A stretch of DNA of 39,393 nt from CBFFRJ01 sp965644225 (GTDB lineage Bacteria; Pseudomonadota; Gammaproteobacteria; Enterobacterales; Enterobacteriaceae): contig NZ_CBFFRJ010000041.1 of assembly GCF_965644225.1 (NCBI RefSeq), forward strand, positions 1 through 39,393. Direction: 5' to 3'. This document shows positions 1 through 7,606 of this stretch, one piece after another. The position numbers and the translations under genes were made by a program. The notes under the pieces were generated by a model. That model ran no database searches, had not been told where the DNA came from, and saw nothing but the letters and a program-made list of their open reading frames with translations. Each line of letters opens with the position of its first letter. Position 1 is the first letter of the stretch.

Positions 1-197
1 GTTCTGCGGAATAAAGTATGAAAGCGTGGCGGAACTGGAAATAGCGACAGGGGAATACATCCGCTACTACAATCACGACAGAATAAAGATGGGGCTGGGA
101 GGACTGAGTCCGGTAAATTATCGGACTCAGTCGCGCTCTCTGACCTGAACCTGTTCCAGGTTATGGGGTTCAGATCAGGGAGGAGAGGGGACTGTCC
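1..197 (+). mobile_element. 3' end of an IS3-family (IS150-like group) insertion sequence
   Basis: The window opens inside an insertion sequence. It contains the last 48 codons of an IS3-type orfB transposase, then a short tail with a hairpin (ctgaacc at 145-151 against ggttcag at 167-173). The right boundary is placed near 197 because 189-197 (ggactgtcc) resembles the inner end of an IS150-type terminal repeat read outward. A perfect palindrome, ggggatcccc, lies just beyond at 204-213. The exact boundary and any target duplication cannot be fixed because the left end is outside the window. The element lies immediately upstream of the tar promoter. Confidence 0.75.
2..148 (+). CDS. IS3-family transposase OrfB, C-terminal fragment (window-truncated)
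   Basis: The frame starting at base 2 runs 48 codons to the TGA at 146-148. It contains the IS3/IS150 OrfB ending: IRYYNHDRIKMGLGG followed by LSPVNYRTQ. This is the C-terminal end of the rve-type DDE integrase domain, where the stretch YYNxxRxKxxLxxLSPxxYR follows the catalytic glutamate. The catalytic residues themselves lie to the left of the window, so whether the transposase is intact cannot be judged. The group assignment (IS150-like rather than IS2- or IS3-like) rests on the LSPVNYR ending and is tentative. Confidence 0.85.
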   Translation, partial: FCGIKYESVAELEIATGEYIRYYNHDRIKMGLGGLSPVNYRTQSRSLT

Positions 198-301
198 GTG
201 CCTGGGGATCCCCCCGCTTTAATAAGAGCTTATCGCACACTGCCAATTGTACGATGGCTAAAGAGATTATGTAGAGTCTGTGTAATTCCTTTTCGCAAAT
301 G

Positions 302-328
302 TAAAGTTCCTATGACCCTTGCCGATAA
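302..328 (+). promoter_or_regulatory. sigma-28 (FliA) class III promoter of the tar operon
   Basis: taaagttc (302-309), an 11-bp spacer, then gccgataa (321-328). This matches the FliA consensus TAAAGTTT-N11-GCCGATAA with one mismatch, and equals the known architecture of the E. coli tar promoter. It implies that tar-tap-cheRBYZ is switched on late, after the hook-basal body is complete. It lies about 100 bp downstream of the IS3-family end, so the insertion leaves it intact. Confidence 0.93.
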
Positions 329-359
329 CAGCGTTAACAAGTTTTCAGGAAGGTGTTGT

Positions 360-2024
360 ATGTTGAACCGTATTCGCGTTGTCACATTGCTGATGAGTGT
401 GCTGGTGGTCTTTGCCTTACTCCAGTTAATTTCAGGCGGCCTGTTATTTTCTTCACTCAAGCAGAATCAGCAAAGCTTTGCGGTATCTAACGATCTGCGC
501 ATGCAACAAACCGAACTGACCAAAGCCTGGGAACTGATGCTGCAAACGCGTATCAACCTCAGCCGTTCGTCCGCTCGTATGATGATGGACCCCAATAATC
601 AGCAGAGCACGGCGAAAACCGATCTGCTGAACAGCGCGAAAGGCAGCCTCGCCGAAGCCGCGAAACATTATGAGGCATTCCGTGCGCTGCCGGTGGTCGC
701 GGAAATGGAGCCGGTGCGTCAAACGCTGGATGAAAAATATCAAACCTATGCGGCCGGATTAACCGAGCTGGTGCAGTTCCTTGAAAGCGGCAATATGGAC
801 GGCTTTTTCGCCCAGCCCACTCAGGGGATGCAAAATGGTCTTGGCGAAGCCATGGGCAAATACAGTCAGCTCAGTGAGTCTTTATATCGCCAGGCCTATG
901 ATGAAAGCACCAGCGACTATACCTTTGCCAAATGGCAGATGGCCGTACTGGCCCTGGCGCTGGTGGTCGTATTAGTTCTGGTCTGGCAGGGTATCAGCCG
1001 TATTCTGCTTAAACCGCTGACCGCGGTTATCCGCCACATTCGTGAAATCGCTGGCGGTAATCTTGCACATAATCTGGTAGTTGAAGGACGCAGCGAAATA
1101 ACCGATCTTGCTCATAGCGTAGATCATATGCAGCGTTCGCTAATTGAAACGGTGACCAGCGTGCGTGAAGGTTCTGATGCCATTCACTCTGGCACCAGCG
1201 AAATCGCGGCAGGCAACAACGATCTCTCATCTCGTACCGAGCAGCAGGCTTCCGCGCTGGAAGAGACCGCAGCCAGCATGGAAGAACTGACGGCGACGGT
1301 GAAACAGAATGCCGAGAACGCTCGTCAGGCCTCGCTGTTGGCAAAAAGCGCATCGGACACCGCAGAGCGCGGCGGCAAAGTGGTCGATGGCGTGGTGAAA
1401 ACCATGCATGACATTGCCGCCAGTTCGCAGAAAATCTCTGACATCACCAGCGTGATCGATGGCATTGCTTTCCAGACCAATATTCTGGCACTGAACGCCG
1501 CCGTTGAAGCCGCCCGTGCGGGTGAGCAGGGGCGTGGTTTTGCCGTGGTCGCCGGCGAGGTACGTAACCTTGCCAGCCGCAGTGCGCAGGCGGCGAAAGA
1601 GATTAAGGCCTTAATTGAGGATTCAGTCTCCCGCGTGGATACCGGCTCGGTGCTGGTAGAAACCGCAGGAGAAACGATGGACGATATCGTTAACGCCGTA
1701 ACCCGCGTGAACGACATTATGGGTGAGATTGCGTCGGCATCTGATGAACAGAGCCGGGGCATCGATCAGGTTGCGCTGGCGGTATCCGAAATGGATCGCG
1801 TCACGCAACAGAATGCGTCGCTGGTTCAACAATCCGCAGCCGCTGCAGCTGCATTAGAAGAACAAGCCAGCCGCCTGACCAGGACGGTCTCTGCTTTCAG
1901 ACTCTCTTCTGTACCTGGAAACCCGGCTCAGCGTGCGCTAAATCCGGCGGCCACTGTCGTACCGACAACCGCCAGAAATCGCCAGCTCTCAACCGGACAA
2001 GATGATAATTGGGAAACCTTTTAA
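360..2024 (+). CDS. tar: Methyl-accepting chemotaxis protein II, aspartate/maltose receptor Tar
   Basis: Inner-membrane chemoreceptor that senses aspartate (and maltose through MalE) and controls the CheA kinase. The 554-residue product starts MLNRIRVVTLL. The ATG at 360 follows caggaagg; an in-frame extension back to 198 crosses the promoter and is rejected. TM1 is near residues 7-30 and TM2 near 190-212, followed by HAMP and the methylation/signalling coiled coil with the conserved tip IDGIAFQTNILALNAAVEAA. Ligand-site residues of E. coli Tar are kept: TRINLSRSSARMMMD holds the three arginines, and FAQPTQG holds the threonine. The C-terminus is NWETF, the CheR/CheB docking pentapeptide, marking this as a high-abundance receptor. 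First gene of the sigma-28 operon tar-tap-cheRBYZ. Confidence 0.97.
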   Translation: MLNRIRVVTLLMSVLVVFALLQLISGGLLFSSLKQNQQSFAVSNDLRMQQTELTKAWELMLQTRINLSRSSARMMMDPNNQQSTAKTDLLNSAKGSLAEAAKHYEAFRALPVVAEMEPVRQTLDEKYQTYAAGLTELVQFLESGNMDGFFAQPTQGMQNGLGEAMGKYSQLSESLYRQAYDESTSDYTFAKWQMAVLALALVVVLVLVWQGISRILLKPLTAVIRHIREIAGGNLAHNLVVEGRSEITDLAHSVDHMQRSLIETVTSVREGSDAIHSGTSEIAAGNNDLSSRTEQQASALEETAASMEELTATVKQNAENARQASLLAKSASDTAERGGKVVDGVVKTMHDIAASSQKISDITSVIDGIAFQTNILALNAAVEAARAGEQGRGFAVVAGEVRNLASRSAQAAKEIKALIEDSVSRVDTGSVLVETAGETMDDIVNAVTRVNDIMGEIASASDEQSRGIDQVALAVSEMDRVTQQNASLVQQSAAAAAALEEQASRLTRTVSAFRLSSVPGNPAQRALNPAATVVPTTARNRQLSTGQDDNWETF

Positions 2025-2066
2025 TAGATTTTTACGGCGGTCGGTTGCCGCCTGATGGGAGCGTGG

Positions 2067-3665
2067 ATGTTAAACCGTATTCGTATCTCGACAACACTTT
2101 TTCTGATTTTGATTATTTGTGGCATTTTGCAGGTAGGGAGTAACGGGCTATCTTTCTGGGCTTTTCGTGAAAGTACCGGCCACCTGGAAGAGGTGGAAAA
2201 AAGCAACCAGCAGCGCAACACCCTGATGTTGACGCGCTCCATTTTGTTGCAGGCGAGCACGGCGCTGAATAAAGCGGGGACCCTGACCGCGCTGGCGTAC
2301 CCGCCGGAAGATATCAAAGCATTAATGACGCAGGCGAAAGGGGATTTGGCCCAGGCTGATGCCAAAATGCAGGAGTTTTTAAAAATTCCGGCAATGACCG
2401 ACGAAGGTAAGTCATTACAGGATGCGACCAAAGCGACTTATGCGGCATGGCATGGCGACCTGGCGCACCAGGCAACCTGGCTTGAGAATAACCAGCTGTC
2501 TGATTTTATGACCGCGCCGGTGCAGCAGTCTCAGGACGCATTTGATAGTAACTTTACTGCCTGGCAGGCGCACATTGACCACTTTGCGGAGCTGGCAAGA
2601 GCGGACGGGCAGAGCAATTACCAGCGTTCAGCGGTGATTTTTGCGGCGGTGGTGATTCTGGCGGCCCTGCTGACGTCCGGCGCTTTGTTCTGGTCTCGCA
2701 AAATGATTGTGCAGCCGCTGGCGATCATCAGCAGCCACTTTGACAGTATTTCTCAGGGCAATCTGGCGCGTCCGATTGCCGTTTTTGGCAAAAATGAAAT
2801 CTCGGCTATTTTTGCCAGCCTGAAAAAGATGCAGACATCGCTGCGCACCACCGTGACTGACGTGCGTCAGGGTAGTTATGCGATGCATACCGGTATTTCG
2901 GAAATAGCGGCAGGTAATAATGACCTGTCAGCACGTACCGAAGAGCAGGCCGCATCGCTGGCGCAAACGGCTGCCAGCATGGAAGAGTTAACCGCAACCG
3001 TCGGTCAGAACGCCGATAACGCCCGTCAGGCCTCAAGTCTGGCGCAGAGTGCGGCGGAGACGGCGCGAAAAGGTGGGCAACAGGCATCAAATGTGGCAAG
3101 CACTATGCATGATATTGCCACCAGTTCACAAAAAATTAGCGACATCATCAGTGTGATCGATGGTATTGCGTTTCAGACCAACATTCTGGCACTCAATGCA
3201 GCAGTGGAAGCTGCACGTGCCGGTGAGCAGGGCCGCGGCTTCGCCGTGGTGGCCGGTGAGGTGCGTAACCTTGCCAGCCGAAGTGCACAGGCGGCAAAAG
3301 AAATAAAAGGGTTGATCGAAGACTCCGTCTCGCGTGTGCAGCAAGGTTCAGCGTTAGTGGATACGTCCGCCCAAACCATGATGGAGATTGTCCGTTCCGT
3401 TACTCAGGTCAACGACATCATGGGAGAAATTGCTTCAGCTTCGGATGAACAACGCCGTGGCATTGAGCAAGTTGCGCTGGCCGTAAGTCAGATGGATCAG
3501 GTGACCCAGCAGAATGCTTCCCTTGTGGAAGAGGGTGCTGCGGCAACCGATCAACTCGCCCATCAGGCGGATCATCTGACCTCACTGGTTGCAGTATTTA
3601 AAGTTGAAGACCATGTTTCATCACCAGAAGTGGCACCGCCCGGCGGCGTGCCTGTTGCATCATAA
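2067..3665 (+). CDS. tap: Methyl-accepting chemotaxis protein IV, dipeptide receptor Tap
   Basis: Second receptor of the operon. In E. coli, Tap senses dipeptides through the periplasmic protein DppA, and also pyrimidines. The 532-residue product starts MLNRIRISTTLF; the ATG at 2067 has gggag 5-10 bp upstream and fits E. coli Tap (533 aa) better than the in-frame ATG at 2055. TM1 is at the N-terminus and TM2 around 192-214 (AVIFAAVVILAALL), then HAMP and the signalling domain. It lacks the NWETF tail of Tar and ends PVAS, as expected of a low-abundance receptor dependent on Tar or Tsr for adaptation. Its tip region is almost identical to Tar's at the protein level, but third positions differ often, so it is an old paralogue rather than a recent copy. 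Confidence 0.95.
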   Translation: MLNRIRISTTLFLILIICGILQVGSNGLSFWAFRESTGHLEEVEKSNQQRNTLMLTRSILLQASTALNKAGTLTALAYPPEDIKALMTQAKGDLAQADAKMQEFLKIPAMTDEGKSLQDATKATYAAWHGDLAHQATWLENNQLSDFMTAPVQQSQDAFDSNFTAWQAHIDHFAELARADGQSNYQRSAVIFAAVVILAALLTSGALFWSRKMIVQPLAIISSHFDSISQGNLARPIAVFGKNEISAIFASLKKMQTSLRTTVTDVRQGSYAMHTGISEIAAGNNDLSARTEEQAASLAQTAASMEELTATVGQNADNARQASSLAQSAAETARKGGQQASNVASTMHDIATSSQKISDIISVIDGIAFQTNILALNAAVEAARAGEQGRGFAVVAGEVRNLASRSAQAAKEIKGLIEDSVSRVQQGSALVDTSAQTMMEIVRSVTQVNDIMGEIASASDEQRRGIEQVALAVSQMDQVTQQNASLVEEGAAATDQLAHQADHLTSLVAVFKVEDHVSSPEVAPPGGVPVAS

Positions 3666-3684
3666 ACCAGGTTGAGAACGCGCT

Positions 3685-4554
3685 ATGACATCATCGCTGC
3701 CCAGTGGGCAAACGTCATCCATATTGCAACAGATGACTCAGCGCCTCGCGCTGTCTGACGCGCATTTTCGTCGAATTTGTCAGTTGATTTATCAGCGAGC
3801 CGGGATCGTGCTCGCCGACCATAAAAGGGACATGGTTTACAACCGGCTGGTCCGTCGTTTGCGTACGCTCGGGCTGGATGATTTTGGGCGCTACCTGAGC
3901 ATGCTCGAAGCGAACCAAAATAGTGCAGAGTGGCAGGCGTTTATTAACTCGCTGACCACTAACCTCACCGCCTTTTTTCGCGAAGCTCATCACTTCCCGG
4001 TACTGGCAGAACATGCGCGTAAGCGCAGTGGTGAGTACCGTATCTGGAGTGCGGCAGCCTCAACCGGAGAAGAACCTTACTCGTTGGCCATTACCCTCGC
4101 GGACGCGCTGGGTATGGCGCCGGGACGCTTTAAGGTGATTGCCAGTGATATCGATACCGAAGTGCTTGAAAAAGCGCGCAGCGGTATCTATCGCCAGGAT
4201 GAACTTAAAACGCTGTCGCCTCAGCAGTTACAGCGCTATTTCATGCGTGGAACCGGGCCTCATTCCGGTTTAGTGCGCGTGCGCCAGGAACTGGCGAATT
4301 ACGTGGAATTTATGCCGCTGAACCTGCTCGATAAACAGTACAACGTTCCTGGGCCGTTCGACGCTATTTTTTGCCGTAATGTAATGATTTACTTTGATAA
4401 AACGACGCAGCAGGATATTTTGCATCGTTTCGCACCATTGCTTAAGCCTGACGGATTACTCTTTGCCGGGCATTCGGAGAATTTCAGCAACCTCGTGCGT
4501 GAGTTTAGCCTGCGTGGGCAAACCGTATATGCGCTGAGTAAGGAAAAAGCATGA
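3685..4554 (+). CDS. cheR: Chemotaxis protein methyltransferase CheR
   Basis: Cytoplasmic SAM-dependent enzyme that methylates glutamates in the receptor signalling domain, the slow adaptation arm of chemotaxis. The product is 289 aa (E. coli 286). An N-terminal helical CheR domain (to about residue 90, ending near NSLTTNLTAFFREAHHFP) precedes a Rossmann-type methyltransferase domain. Visible motifs are WSAAASTGEEPYS (SAM loop), ASDIDTEVLEKA, and DAIFCRNVMIYFD. The start has a moderate site (ggttgagaacgc). It follows tap by 19 bp and overlaps cheB by 4 bp (ATGA), implying translational coupling of the two opposing adaptation enzymes. Confidence 0.97.
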   Translation: MTSSLPSGQTSSILQQMTQRLALSDAHFRRICQLIYQRAGIVLADHKRDMVYNRLVRRLRTLGLDDFGRYLSMLEANQNSAEWQAFINSLTTNLTAFFREAHHFPVLAEHARKRSGEYRIWSAAASTGEEPYSLAITLADALGMAPGRFKVIASDIDTEVLEKARSGIYRQDELKTLSPQQLQRYFMRGTGPHSGLVRVRQELANYVEFMPLNLLDKQYNVPGPFDAIFCRNVMIYFDKTTQQDILHRFAPLLKPDGLLFAGHSENFSNLVREFSLRGQTVYALSKEKA

Positions 4555-5603
4555 GTAAAATCAGGGTAATGTCTGTTGATGATTCGGCGCTGATGCGCCA
4601 GATCATGACTGAAATTATCAATAGTCATAGTGATATGGAAATGGTTGCTACCGCGCCTGATCCGCTGGTTGCCCGGGATTTAATCAAAAAATATAACCCT
4701 GATGTGCTGACGCTGGATGTCGAAATGCCGCGTATGGACGGGTTGGATTTTCTTGAGAAACTGATGCGTCTGCGACCGATGCCGGTGGTGATGGTATCGT
4801 CCCTGACCGGAAAAGGGTCTGAAATCACTCTGCGCGCGCTGGAACTGGGCGCCATTGATTTTGTGACCAAGCCGCAGTTGGGGATCCGCGAAGGCATGCT
4901 GGCCTACAGTGAAATGATTGCCGATAAGGTGCGCACTGCGTCACGTGCACGCGTGGCGGCACATCATCCGGTGGCCACGCCTGTTGCTCTGATGAAATCG
5001 GGACCGCTGTTAAGTTCGGAAAAATTACTCGCGATTGGGGCGTCAACCGGAGGAACAGAGGCAATTCGTCATGTACTCCAGCCATTGCCGCTTTCAAGTC
5101 CGGGTATTCTGATTACGCAGCATATGCCGCCGGGCTTTACCCGCTCATTTGCTGAACGTCTGAATAAGCTGTGTCAGATAAGCGTGAAGGAAGCGGAAGA
5201 CGGTGAACGCGTATTGCCAGGGCATGCCTATATTGCCCCAGGCGATAAGCATATGGAACTCGCCCGTAGTGGCGCGAACTATCAAATTAAAATTCATGAT
5301 GGCCCACCCGTAAACCGGCATCGTCCGGCGGTGGATGTTCTTTTTCATTCGGTCGCCAAACATGCCGGGCGTAACGCCGTTGGCGTTATCCTGACAGGGA
5401 TGGGCAATGATGGGGCGGCGGGAATGCTCGCGATGCACCAGGCGGGTGCCTGGACCATCGCGCAGAATGAAGCAAGTTGTGTGGTGTTCGGCATGCCGCG
5501 CGAAGCCATCAATATGGGTGGCGTAAGCGAAGTGGTCGATCTGAGTCAGGTTAGCCAGCAAATGCTGGCGAAAATTAGTGCCGGACAGGCAATACGTATT
5601 TAA
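4551..5603 (+). CDS. cheB: Chemotaxis response regulator / protein-glutamate methylesterase CheB
   Basis: Removes receptor methyl esters and deamidates receptor glutamines; activated by CheA phosphorylation. The 350-aa product has an N-terminal receiver domain (acidic pair in SVDDSALMRQ, phospho-acceptor aspartate in LDVEMPRMDG, lysine in FVTKPQ), a linker near 130-150, and a C-terminal esterase domain. The esterase catalytic triad is visible as serine in IGASTGGTEA, histidine in TQHMPPGFT and aspartate in GMGNDGAAGM. Its ATG overlaps the cheR stop. Length and domain order match E. coli CheB (349 aa). Confidence 0.97.
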   Translation: MSKIRVMSVDDSALMRQIMTEIINSHSDMEMVATAPDPLVARDLIKKYNPDVLTLDVEMPRMDGLDFLEKLMRLRPMPVVMVSSLTGKGSEITLRALELGAIDFVTKPQLGIREGMLAYSEMIADKVRTASRARVAAHHPVATPVALMKSGPLLSSEKLLAIGASTGGTEAIRHVLQPLPLSSPGILITQHMPPGFTRSFAERLNKLCQISVKEAEDGERVLPGHAYIAPGDKHMELARSGANYQIKIHDGPPVNRHRPAVDVLFHSVAKHAGRNAVGVILTGMGNDGAAGMLAMHQAGAWTIAQNEASCVVFGMPREAINMGGVSEVVDLSQVSQQMLAKISAGQAIRI

Positions 5604-5619
5604 CGAGGAGTGAAGTTTT

Positions 5620-6009
5620 ATGGCGGATAAAGAGCTCAAATTTCTGGTTGTGGATGATTTCTCCACGATGCGTCGTATCGTGCGCAACCTGTTAAAAGAG
5701 CTGGGGTTCAACAACGTTGAGGAAGCCGAAGACGGCGTTGACGCGCTGAACAAACTCCAGGCCGGCGGATTTGGCTTTGTTATCTCTGACTGGAACATGC
5801 CGAACATGGATGGTCTTGAGTTGCTTAAAACCATTCGTGCTGATGGCGGCATGTCTTCATTGCCGGTTCTGATGGTAACGGCGGAAGCCAAGAAAGAGAA
5901 CATTATTGCAGCAGCGCAGGCTGGTGCGAGTGGCTATGTAGTGAAACCGTTCACTGCTGCAACCCTGGAAGAGAAACTCGGTAAGATCTTCGAGAAACTC
6001 GGCATGTGA
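5620..6009 (+). CDS. cheY: Chemotaxis response regulator CheY
   Basis: Single-domain receiver. Phosphorylated by CheA, it binds FliM and FliN at the flagellar switch and promotes clockwise rotation (tumbling). It is 129 aa, the usual length. All functional residues are visible: the acidic pair in VVDDFSTMRR, the phosphorylated aspartate in ISDWNMPNMDG, the switch threonine in MVTAEAKKEN, and the lysine in YVVKPFT. A strong Shine-Dalgarno sequence (aacgaggagtg) precedes the ATG, consistent with the high CheY level needed. It lies 16 bp after cheB and 10 bp before cheZ. Confidence 0.98.
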   Translation: MADKELKFLVVDDFSTMRRIVRNLLKELGFNNVEEAEDGVDALNKLQAGGFGFVISDWNMPNMDGLELLKTIRADGGMSSLPVLMVTAEAKKENIIAAAQAGASGYVVKPFTAATLEEKLGKIFEKLGM

Positions 6010-6019
6010 GGACTGGACG

Positions 6020-6664
6020 ATGATTCAACCTTCAATTAAACCTGCGGAAGAACATTCACCGACCGATATCATTGCCCGGATCGGCAGTCTGACCCGTATG
6101 CTGCGCGACAGCCTGCGCGAACTGGGTCTCGATCAGGCCATTGCAGAGGCCGCGGAAGCGATTCCCGATGCCCGCGATCGCCTTGACTACGTGGTACAGA
6201 TGACGGCTCAGGCCGCCGAGCGTGCGCTGAACAGCGTGGAAGCCTCTCAGCCGCATCAGGATGCGCTGGAAAAAGGCGCTAAAACGCTGTCAAAACGTTG
6301 GGATGAGTGGTTTGAAAATCCAATCGAATTGAGCGAAGCGCGTGAACTGGTGACCGATACCCGTAAATATCTCGGTGATGTACCGGGTCACACCAGTTTC
6401 ACCAACGCCCAGTTGATGGACATCATGATGGCGCAGGATTTCCAGGACCTTACGGGTCAGGTTATTAAGCGCATGATGGATGTGATTCAGGAAATTGAGC
6501 GTCAGCTGCTGATGGTGCTGCTGGAAAACATTCCGGATCAGTCCGCGCGGCCGAAACGCGAAAACGAAGGCCTGCTTAATGGTCCGCAGCTTGACACAAC
6601 CAAAGTGGGAGTTGTGGCCAGCCAGGATCAGGTCGATGACCTGCTGGACAGCCTCGGCTTCTGA
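6020..6664 (+). CDS. cheZ: CheY-P phosphatase CheZ
   Basis: Accelerates dephosphorylation of CheY-P, ending the tumble signal; in E. coli it is held at the receptor cluster by the short form of CheA. The 214-aa protein is mostly a long helical hairpin. The catalytic segment MAQDFQDLTGQVIKRMM carries the conserved Asp and Gln that insert into the CheY active site, and the C-terminal CheY-tethering helix ends QVDDLLDSLGF. It is the last gene of the tar operon and is followed directly by a hairpin terminator. Confidence 0.97.
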   Translation: MIQPSIKPAEEHSPTDIIARIGSLTRMLRDSLRELGLDQAIAEAAEAIPDARDRLDYVVQMTAQAAERALNSVEASQPHQDALEKGAKTLSKRWDEWFENPIELSEARELVTDTRKYLGDVPGHTSFTNAQLMDIMMAQDFQDLTGQVIKRMMDVIQEIERQLLMVLLENIPDQSARPKRENEGLLNGPQLDTTKVGVVASQDQVDDLLDSLGF

Positions 6665-6692
6665 TGGGCGTGCGTTAAGCTATGTTGATCAA

Positions 6693-6721
6693 GCGGGATG
6701 CAGAAATGTGTCCCGTTTTTT
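6693..6721 (+). terminator. Rho-independent terminator of the tar-cheZ operon
   Basis: Stem cgggatgca (6694-6702) pairs with tgtgtcccg (6707-6715), including two G-T wobbles, around a GAAA tetraloop, and is followed by a run of six Ts. It lies 30 bp after cheZ and abuts the stop codon of the convergent CPBP-family gene. It should separate the chemotaxis operon from flhBAE. Confidence 0.8.
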
Positions 6722-7371
6722 CATTCGGCAAAGATAAAACACAGCGCCACGGTATTATTAAGCATATGTAGCAGGACAGGGATCAGCAGTCCGCCCGAGA
6801 CCATCCTGATGACGCAAAGCAGGGCTGAAAAGGTAAACAGCCAGACAAACGTCGATGGCGTCTGGTATTGGGTATGCACCAGCGCAAAAAGCACGGAGGT
6901 GACAATAATCCCCTTTTGTCTGGCAAAGCGCCCCCAGCCTATTGACGCATTCAGTAAAAAACCACGAAAAATGACCTCTTCACAAAATGGCGCGATGACG
7001 CAGATAGCGAGAGCGGATGCCCATTGCGCCGCAGATGAGTAATTCCGTAGCGACATTAACCACTCTTCTTCAACCCCCAGAAACTGCCAGATGATATTGA
7101 GCACCAGGATCGTAGCAAGGCCAATGGCGAAAATCGGCAAACTGAACGAGCCCAAAGACAGAAAGGGGTAATGTCGATTGTATTGCCGCCATAGCAGGAC
7201 TGCACAAGGGAGACTGAAGGCGAGGCTGACGAACAGCATGGCGAAGCCGGAGTAATACAGTTTGTTGTAGCCAGGTAACAGTATCGGAAAGAAAAATACA
7301 CAGTGGTAAATCACGACGGCGGCAATGCACATTAACGCGTGGTGACGTCGCTGCGTCAGGGACGATAGCAT
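6721..7371 (-). CDS. CPBP-family intramembrane metalloprotease (type II CAAX protease / bacteriocin-processing family)
   Basis: Multi-pass inner-membrane protein of 216 aa from the ATG at 7371, which has aaggaag 6 bp upstream; longer in-frame starts at 7395 and 7416 have no comparable site. The product is hydrophobic, with about seven candidate helices. It contains the family's zinc-site motifs: FCEEVIFRGFLL (EExxxR), FALVHTQY (the first conserved His), and a distal HMLNN (the HxxxN/B motif). Family members include the eukaryotic Rce1 protease and bacterial proteins linked to bacteriocin maturation or self-immunity; no substrate can be assigned here. It is antisense to, and sits between, cheZ and flhB, which adjoin each other in E. 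coli. No partner peptide or bacteriocin gene is visible nearby, so this looks like an accessory insertion. Family call firm, role unknown. Confidence 0.88.
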   Translation of the reverse strand: MLSSLTQRRHHALMCIAAVVIYHCVFFFPILLPGYNKLYYSGFAMLFVSLAFSLPCAVLLWRQYNRHYPFLSLGSFSLPIFAIGLATILVLNIIWQFLGVEEEWLMSLRNYSSAAQWASALAICVIAPFCEEVIFRGFLLNASIGWGRFARQKGIIVTSVLFALVHTQYQTPSTFVWLFTFSALLCVIRMVSGGLLIPVLLHMLNNTVALCFIFAE

Positions 7372-7606
7372 GTCAGGCTTCCTTGTTGTATTCATGCTTT
7401 GTGGAGGTGGAATCAAAGACGGGCTTTACCGCCCGCGGCGTAGTATATCGGAGAGATGAGGTCGCAGGTTTAGATAAATTTCATTCCCATGCTGTTGTCG
7501 CCCATTCTCAAATCGCGAAAACCCCCTGTTTTTATGCCTTACTCTGCCCATTAGACAGGCTTGACTCTGGCAATATGTCATCAAACCTCTACCCGTGGAT
7601 TGCGCC
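7372..7606. other. Intergenic region between the CPBP gene and flhB
   Basis: This 235-bp stretch carries divergent control regions for the CPBP gene (minus) and flhBAE (plus). A short inverted repeat, cgggc tttacc gcccg, lies at 7421-7436 without a T run. In E. coli, flhBAE is a class II flagellar operon activated by FlhD4C2; I could not identify convincing FlhDC half-sites or a -10/-35 pair by eye. Confidence 0.4.

Noticed and set aside
198..359. In-frame 54-residue N-terminal extension of Tar
   Set aside because: It spans the IS boundary and the sigma-28 promoter, whose transcript starts downstream of most of it; the Shine-Dalgarno site and family alignment support the start at 360.
1441..3310. 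Possible recent gene conversion between tar and tap signalling domains
   Set aside because: The proteins are almost identical at the tip, but the aligned DNA differs at many third positions, so purifying selection explains the similarity.
5145..5903. Minus-strand open frame of 252 codons opposite cheB/cheY
   Set aside because: Same reason: antisense shadow of intact, recognisable genes.
6698..7042. Plus-strand open frame of 114 codons opposite the CPBP gene
   Set aside because: It includes the cheZ terminator hairpin and has no family match; the minus-strand CPBP motifs are decisive.
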